Source: Yinghuangia soli
Lineage (GTDB): Bacteria; Actinomycetota; Actinomycetes; Streptomycetales; Streptomycetaceae
Assembly (NCBI RefSeq): GCF_021502675.1
Contig: NZ_JAKFHA010000006.1
Span: forward strand, 184,466 to 226,519
DNA: 42,054 nt
Direction of reading: 5' to 3'
The position numbers were made by a program, and so were the translations under genes. The notes below the pieces were generated by a model. That model made no database searches and had not been told where the DNA came from. It saw only the letters and a list, made by a program, of their open reading frames with translations. The stretch's first letter is position 1. The number at the start of each line of letters is the position of its first letter. Shown one piece after another: positions 38,527 through 42,054 of the stretch.

Positions 38527-38742
38527 ATGAGCAGGATCGAAGTCGAGGTCGACGACGCAGTTCTGGCCGAGGCCATGGCCCTGCTGGGCACCGAGACCCC
38601 GGACGGCACGGTGAACGAAGCACTGCGGACAGTCGCCGCCTACCAGCTCCGCCGCCACGCGATGGCGCAGCTCCGGCAGATGGCCGCCGACGGCGCCATC
38701 GACATGGAGCACCTGAGCGACAAACGGAATTACCGGAGCTGA
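38527..38742 (+). CDS. VapB-type antitoxin, no toxin gene adjacent
   Basis: This 71-residue protein resembles actinobacterial VapB antitoxins. A short beta strand (RIEVEVDD) leads to ribbon-helix-helix-like AVLAEAMALLGTETPDGTVNEA (seen in parts) and a helical tail ending HLSDKRNYRS. VapB normally binds DNA as a dimer and blocks the PIN-domain RNase VapC encoded just downstream. Here the next 34-84 bp hold no gene and the next frame encodes a secreted peptide, so no VapC is present. The ATG has AGAGG upstream. It may be an orphan remnant, or act on a toxin elsewhere. Confidence 0.75.
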   Translation: MSRIEVEVDDAVLAEAMALLGTETPDGTVNEALRTVAAYQLRRHAMAQLRQMAADGAIDMEHLSDKRNYRS

Positions 38743-38826
38743 CCGCAACCTGCGCACGAGCGTCGGCGCGCCGCCTTGCGAGTGAAGATGCACCGGTTGG
38801 TTGGCTGTGGGTGCTATCCCCTATTC

Positions 38827-39270
38827 GTGACCAGTCGTCCGCGGCTACGTGCCGCTCTCGTTGCCTTTGCCGCGCTGCCGGCCTTCCTGTTCGTGGGGCC
38901 CGCTGCCTTTGCGGAGCCCTCGCCCGATGGCCAGGGGGCCCCTGGCTTTCTGGTCGGGCCGCATGGGGAGAGGCCCACGCAGTGGGGTGTCGTCGCTGTG
39001 CCTCTGGGCGACGGGAGGGGGCGCTCGGCGGTGGCTCCGCGGATTGTCGAGGATGTGGGCGGCGGGACCTGGAACCACGGGACTGCGTCGGCGGATTCGC
39101 TGAACAAGAGCTGCTACTCCAATTACGTCCATCCGAAGAAGGACCATTCCTCCACGGCGATCATGGCCAGCGGAAACGACAAGGGGTACGCGAAGCCCGG
39201 CGCGTGGTCCAAGGCCTCGGTGACGGCCGGTGCCGCCCACACGTGTTACGCGTACTGGGCGGTGTACTGA
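38827..39270 (+). CDS. Lactococcin 972-family bacteriocin-like peptide precursor
   Basis: This 147-residue precursor has a signal peptide (about 1-29, ending AAFA) and a C-terminal lactococcin-972 domain (about 78-147): GGGTWNHGTASAD, CYSNYVHPKKDHSST, GYAKPGAWSKASV and an aromatic end, YAYWAVY. The pattern matches lactococcin 972 from memory (its EGTWQHGYG, YSNYHH and HSATV). Lactococcin 972 is secreted and binds lipid II, blocking septum formation. Two features differ: about 48 residues separate the signal from the domain, and there are two cysteines (Cys96, Cys140) that could form a disulfide. GTG at 38827 was chosen as the start of the signal peptide; GTG 38782 and ATG 38788 are alternatives. 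The ribosome site is weak. Confidence 0.8.
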   Translation: MTSRPRLRAALVAFAALPAFLFVGPAAFAEPSPDGQGAPGFLVGPHGERPTQWGVVAVPLGDGRGRSAVAPRIVEDVGGGTWNHGTASADSLNKSCYSNYVHPKKDHSSTAIMASGNDKGYAKPGAWSKASVTAGAAHTCYAYWAVY

Positions 39271-39329
39271 GCAGCGGTAGGATCGCGGCCCGCCTTTCGG
39301 GTTGCGACATAGGGGAATTCCGGCGCCTC

Positions 39330-39932
39330 GTGCTATCTCCACATTTTCGTTTTCCGGCCGTACTCGCGGCGGGGGCGGCGCTGGGAGTCGCCGCCCCGCT
39401 CGCCGCCAGGGTCGGCGGTACGCCAGGCCACGCGGCGCATCTCGTCCTGAGTGCCGGGTGGGCGTGGGCGGCTCTCGCGTTCTGCGCCGGCTTGCTCCAC
39501 GAGTCGCGGATCAGGGCCGCCGGCACGGCGACCGCAGCCCTGTGCGTGGCGGTGATTTCGTATTACCTGACGAAATCCCAGTACGGCGACTTCGTCACCG
39601 TCGACATGTCCGATGCTTCAGGAGCGACCACCTATTTCTCGTACGGTGAGCTCTTTTCGAACATGCTGATGTGGCTCGGGCCGGCCTGCCTTTTCGGCCC
39701 CGTCCTGGGAATCGCCGGGCATGCGGCGCGCCGCGGAGGATTCCGTACCCTGCCCGCCCTGCTCCTGGTGCCCGCGGTGGCCGTCGTCGAGTCGTCGATG
39801 CGGCTGCGTACCGAGGCCTCGTTGCAGCCGCCGGTGGCGGCGGCGACCTGGACTGCCGTCGAGTGGACGGCGGTCGCCGTGATGGTCTGCCTGGCCGCGT
39901 GGGTCGCGACGGCCCGGCGGGTCCCGGGGTAG
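39330..39932 (+). CDS. Polytopic membrane protein next to the bacteriocin gene
   Basis: This protein of about 200 residues has about six transmembrane helices (near residues 9-28, 37-57, 65-83, 112-132, 143-158 and 172-192). A conserved-looking loop, YYLTKSQYGDF to FSYGELFSN, lies between the third and fourth. It may belong to a small family of actinobacterial membrane proteins (DUF6518-like); I am unsure. The GTG at 39330 is the first plausible start, with AGGGGAA 14 bp upstream. It follows the lactococcin-like gene by 59 bp in the same direction, so it could be an immunity or export component. The evidence for that is positional only. Confidence 0.65.
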   Translation: MLSPHFRFPAVLAAGAALGVAAPLAARVGGTPGHAAHLVLSAGWAWAALAFCAGLLHESRIRAAGTATAALCVAVISYYLTKSQYGDFVTVDMSDASGATTYFSYGELFSNMLMWLGPACLFGPVLGIAGHAARRGGFRTLPALLLVPAVAVVESSMRLRTEASLQPPVAAATWTAVEWTAVAVMVCLAAWVATARRVPG

Positions 39933-39944
39933 GGCTGGCCCTAC
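39929..39944. promoter_or_regulatory. Palindrome GTAGGGC-TG-GCCCTAC before the permease gene
   Basis: Perfect 7-bp arms overlap the stop codon of the preceding gene and lie 60 bp before the permease start. It looks like a response-regulator or repressor site at a separate promoter, though it could also form a short hairpin in the mRNA. Confidence 0.45.
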
Positions 39945-40004
39945 ACCCGGTCGGGGCGATCGCACCATGCCGTCGAAATACCCCCGGCCGGTTGACTCTT
40001 CGGC

Positions 40005-41906
40005 ATGGGGAAACGACGGTACGCAGACCTGGCCGGCAGCTTCGCGACCTTGGTGTTCGGGGTCGCGATCGTGGCGATGATGCTGCTGGCACTGGCCTCG
40101 TCGGCGACCGCCGACGGCTGCGGTGACGACAGCGACGCGCTGGTCACGACGAACGCGCTGACCGGTACGGCAGTCGGCACCACCACCTTCGCGGCGGTCT
40201 TCGTGGTCGCGTCGACGTTCTCGTTCGCGGTGGCCCGGCGGCGCCGGGAGTTCGCGCTGCTGCGCAGCATCGGGGCGACGCCCCGCCAGGTGCGCCGGAT
40301 CGTGATGCGCGAGGCGCTGGCCGTGTCGGTGCCGGCCGGGGTTCTCGGCTGCGTGCTCGGACGGGCGGCCGCGGGGCCGTTCGTGGACTGGCTCGGCAAT
40401 GCCGGCCTCGCGCCGGAGTGGCTGACGCTGCGGGACGCGATGTGGCCGCTGTACACCGCCTTCGCGGTCGGGGTCGCGGTGGCCCTGGCGGGCGCGTCGG
40501 TGGCCGCCCGGCAGGCGTCCGGGGTACGGCCGGTCGAGGCGCTGCGGCAGGCGTCGCTGGACAGTGCAGGCGGGTCGCGGGTCCGGATCTGGATCGGTGC
40601 GCTGGTGCTGGCGGCGGCTTTCGGGTTCCTCCTGTGGACGGCGGTGGTCACGCCCGGGGAGGCGGTCCACCGCAAGCACCGCACTCTGGCGCCGATGCTG
40701 ATCGTGCCCGGCGTCGCCCTGCTCGCACCGGTCCTGGTCGGGCCGCCGCTGCGGGCCCTGGGCCGACTGGTCGGCCGCCGCGAGCCCGTGGCACTCGAAC
40801 TCGCCCGCTGCGGCGCAGCGTCCACGCCCCGGCGGACCGCCGCGACGGTGGCTCCGGTGCTGATGGCGGTGGCACTCGCGACAGGGCTCTTGGGCGGCAC
40901 CGACAGCGCGGAGGACGCCGGGGCGCGCGATGCGGCCGACCGGCTGAACGCCGAACTGGTCGTCACCGCGCGGGACGGCGCCCTTGATCCACAAGCTGTG
41001 GACGACCTGCGCACGGTGCCCGGCACCGCCGTGGCCGCGCCGGTCCCGACGGACATCAAGCTCCTCGCCCCGGGCGACGTGTGGATCAATGCCAAGGCCT
41101 GGACGCTCGACCCCCGTGACCTGGCTCGCACCATGAACCTGCCGCTGGTCGGCGGGCAGCTCGAAGCCCTCGCCGACGACACCGTCGTGGTCACCGACGA
41201 CTGGGCCCGGCCCGACGTCGGCGGCATGCTGGCGGTCCGGCTTCCCGACGGCGCACGGCACGAGCTGCGCATCACGGCAACCGTGAAAGAGGGCATGGGC
41301 GGCACTCCGCTGCTGCTGACGTCCCGTCATGCCCCGGCGGGCGGGAGGGCGTTCGCGGCTTTCGTCGACCTGCCGGAGGAGCCCGCCGCAGCCGCGGCGG
41401 CGGAGCAGGCGGTACGGGAGGCGGCCGCGCGGCACGGCGTGACCGTGCAGACCAAGAAGGAGTGGGCGCGCGGCGGCCAGGGCCCGGAGGTCGAGGAACG
41501 CCGGCGCAATGCGGTGTACGTCGTCCTGGGCATCGTCCTGCTGTACGCCGCCTTCGCCATCGCCAACACGGCGGCGGCCTCCGCGGCCGACCAGGCCCCG
41601 GCCTGGCGCGCGCTGCGGCTGGCCGGTGCCACGCGGGCGCAGGTGCTGCGTACGGCGGCGCTGGAGTCGGTGCTCATGGTGGCGCTGGGCCTGCTGCTGG
41701 CCGGAGTTGCCGCAGCCGCCACGCTCGGGCCGCTGTGGCTGGCGCTGCTACTGCTGGTCGGCCCGATCGGCCTGACGGTGCCGTGGGGTGCGATCGCGCT
41801 GATCGCGGCGGCCTGCGCGGCGGTCGCGGTGCCGGCGGGAGTGGCAGCGGCCTCGGTGACGCTGCGGCGCTCCGCGGGCGAGATGTCCGCCGCGACCCGG
41901 GGCTGA
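40005..41906 (+). CDS. FtsX-like ABC transporter permease
   Basis: This 633-residue protein has the duplicated FtsX/MacB permease layout. The first half has a membrane helix (about 9-32), only a short outside loop, and three more helices with the coupling motif RREFALLRSIGATPRQVRRIV. The second half has helices near 195-217, 226-250 and 280-298, then an extracellular domain (about 299-495). It ends in four hydrophobic segments after AWRALRLAGATRAQVLRTA. The first half lacks the usual large outside domain. A permease of this type needs an ABC ATPase, and none is in the window or directly upstream. The ATG has no good ribosome site. A palindrome upstream suggests separate control from the bacteriocin gene. 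Confidence 0.88.
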   Translation: MGKRRYADLAGSFATLVFGVAIVAMMLLALASSATADGCGDDSDALVTTNALTGTAVGTTTFAAVFVVASTFSFAVARRRREFALLRSIGATPRQVRRIVMREALAVSVPAGVLGCVLGRAAAGPFVDWLGNAGLAPEWLTLRDAMWPLYTAFAVGVAVALAGASVAARQASGVRPVEALRQASLDSAGGSRVRIWIGALVLAAAFGFLLWTAVVTPGEAVHRKHRTLAPMLIVPGVALLAPVLVGPPLRALGRLVGRREPVALELARCGAASTPRRTAATVAPVLMAVALATGLLGGTDSAEDAGARDAADRLNAELVVTARDGALDPQAVDDLRTVPGTAVAAPVPTDIKLLAPGDVWINAKAWTLDPRDLARTMNLPLVGGQLEALADDTVVVTDDWARPDVGGMLAVRLPDGARHELRITATVKEGMGGTPLLLTSRHAPAGGRAFAAFVDLPEEPAAAAAAEQAVREAAARHGVTVQTKKEWARGGQGPEVEERRRNAVYVVLGIVLLYAAFAIANTAAASAADQAPAWRALRLAGATRAQVLRTAALESVLMVALGLLLAGVAAAATLGPLWLALLLLVGPIGLTVPWGAIALIAAACAAVAVPAGVAAASVTLRRSAGEMSAATRG

Positions 41907-41934
41907 CCCGGGGCTGACCCGGGGCTGACCCGGA
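41894..41934 (+). repeat. 11-bp tandem repeat across the permease stop codon
   Basis: GACCCGGGGCT is repeated three times exactly with a partial fourth copy. The first junction forms the TGA stop of the permease (41904-41906). Because 11 is not a multiple of three, changes in copy number upstream of the stop would shift the frame, although copies after the stop are neutral. Confidence 0.85.
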
Positions 41935-41958
41935 GCGTGTCCTCCGGGACGCACAGAC

Positions 41959-41993
41959 GTGCGGCCGGGCGTTGTCGGGACGCCTGGCCGCAC
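41959..41993 (+). terminator. Hairpin terminator after the permease
   Basis: Thirteen-base arms GTGCGGCCGGGCG and CGCCTGGCCGCAC pair with one wobble around a 9-nt loop, about 50 bp after the stop. The final 60 bases hold a run of about 12 G at 42004-42015 and no gene. Confidence 0.7.
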
Positions 41994-42054
41994 ACCTCCC
42001 CGGTGGGGGGGGGGGAGGGCACACCCCCAACGGGGAGGGTGGACCATGCCGCCC

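Noticed and set aside
1-42054. tRNA, rRNA, CRISPR array, insertion sequence, integrase or origin
   Set aside because: No cloverleaf, regular spacer-repeat series, transposase motif, terminal inverted repeat pair or DnaA-box cluster was seen.

Overview
The window is about 42 kb of very GC-rich DNA (third codon positions almost always G or C, many GTG starts) from an actinomycete. A Streptomyces-type organism or close relative is the best guess: deazaflavin (F420) biosynthesis, an F420-type luciferase-like oxidoreductase, a TerD/von Willebrand locus, WXG100-type secretion substrates and a lactococcin-972-like peptide occur together. No rRNA, tRNA, CRISPR array or insertion sequence was seen. 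Both edges carry long G or C homopolymers, so the window may be a contig with unreliable ends.

Layout. 0.2-1.9 kb: a bicupin dioxygenase-like protein facing a flavin reductase. 2.1-7.3 kb: terD, a large von Willebrand factor A membrane protein, two small paralogous proteins and a small membrane protein. 7.4-12.9 kb: an alpha/beta hydrolase divergent from an SRPBCC protein, a YidB-like protein, a CYP124-like P450, a short-chain dehydrogenase and a divergent MarR regulator. 13.0-17.3 kb: a PEP-dependent dihydroxyacetone kinase system in which the DhaM functions are three separate genes (HPr, EIIA, EI) around dhaK and dhaL. 17.3-21.8 kb: zinc alcohol dehydrogenase, hexapeptide acyltransferase, exported SurE-like nucleotidase, ADP-ribosylglycohydrolase. 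22.0-28.7 kb: fbiC, a D-aminoacylase-type amidohydrolase, an F420-type LLM oxidoreductase and a crotonase.

28.8-33.7 kb looks like accessory DNA with visibly more A/T than its surroundings. It holds a translationally coupled two-gene cassette with a DUF4365 nuclease-like protein, a hypothetical protein, and a three-gene set resembling a type VII secreted toxin with partner and candidate immunity protein. 33.8-35.6 kb: a D,D-carboxypeptidase-like lipoprotein and an excalibur-domain lipoprotein. 35.8-38.4 kb: a FadD3-like acyl-CoA ligase divergent from an atypical crotonase. 38.5-41.9 kb: an orphan VapB-like antitoxin, a lactococcin-972-family peptide, a polytopic membrane protein and an FtsX-like permease.

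The main cross-cutting signal is a palindrome, TGACG-N3-CGTCA followed by GAY. It occurs five times, always in a promoter gap: hydrolase/SRPBCC, ADP-ribosylglycohydrolase, amidohydrolase, LLM/crotonase and acyl-CoA ligase/crotonase. This suggests one TetR-like regulator, not encoded here, that unites scattered CoA-thioester and deazaflavin-linked catabolic genes. Other candidate systems are the DUF4365 cassette, the WXG-DUF6973 toxin operon, the bacteriocin-like locus and a three-way-junction structure at 26.7 kb.
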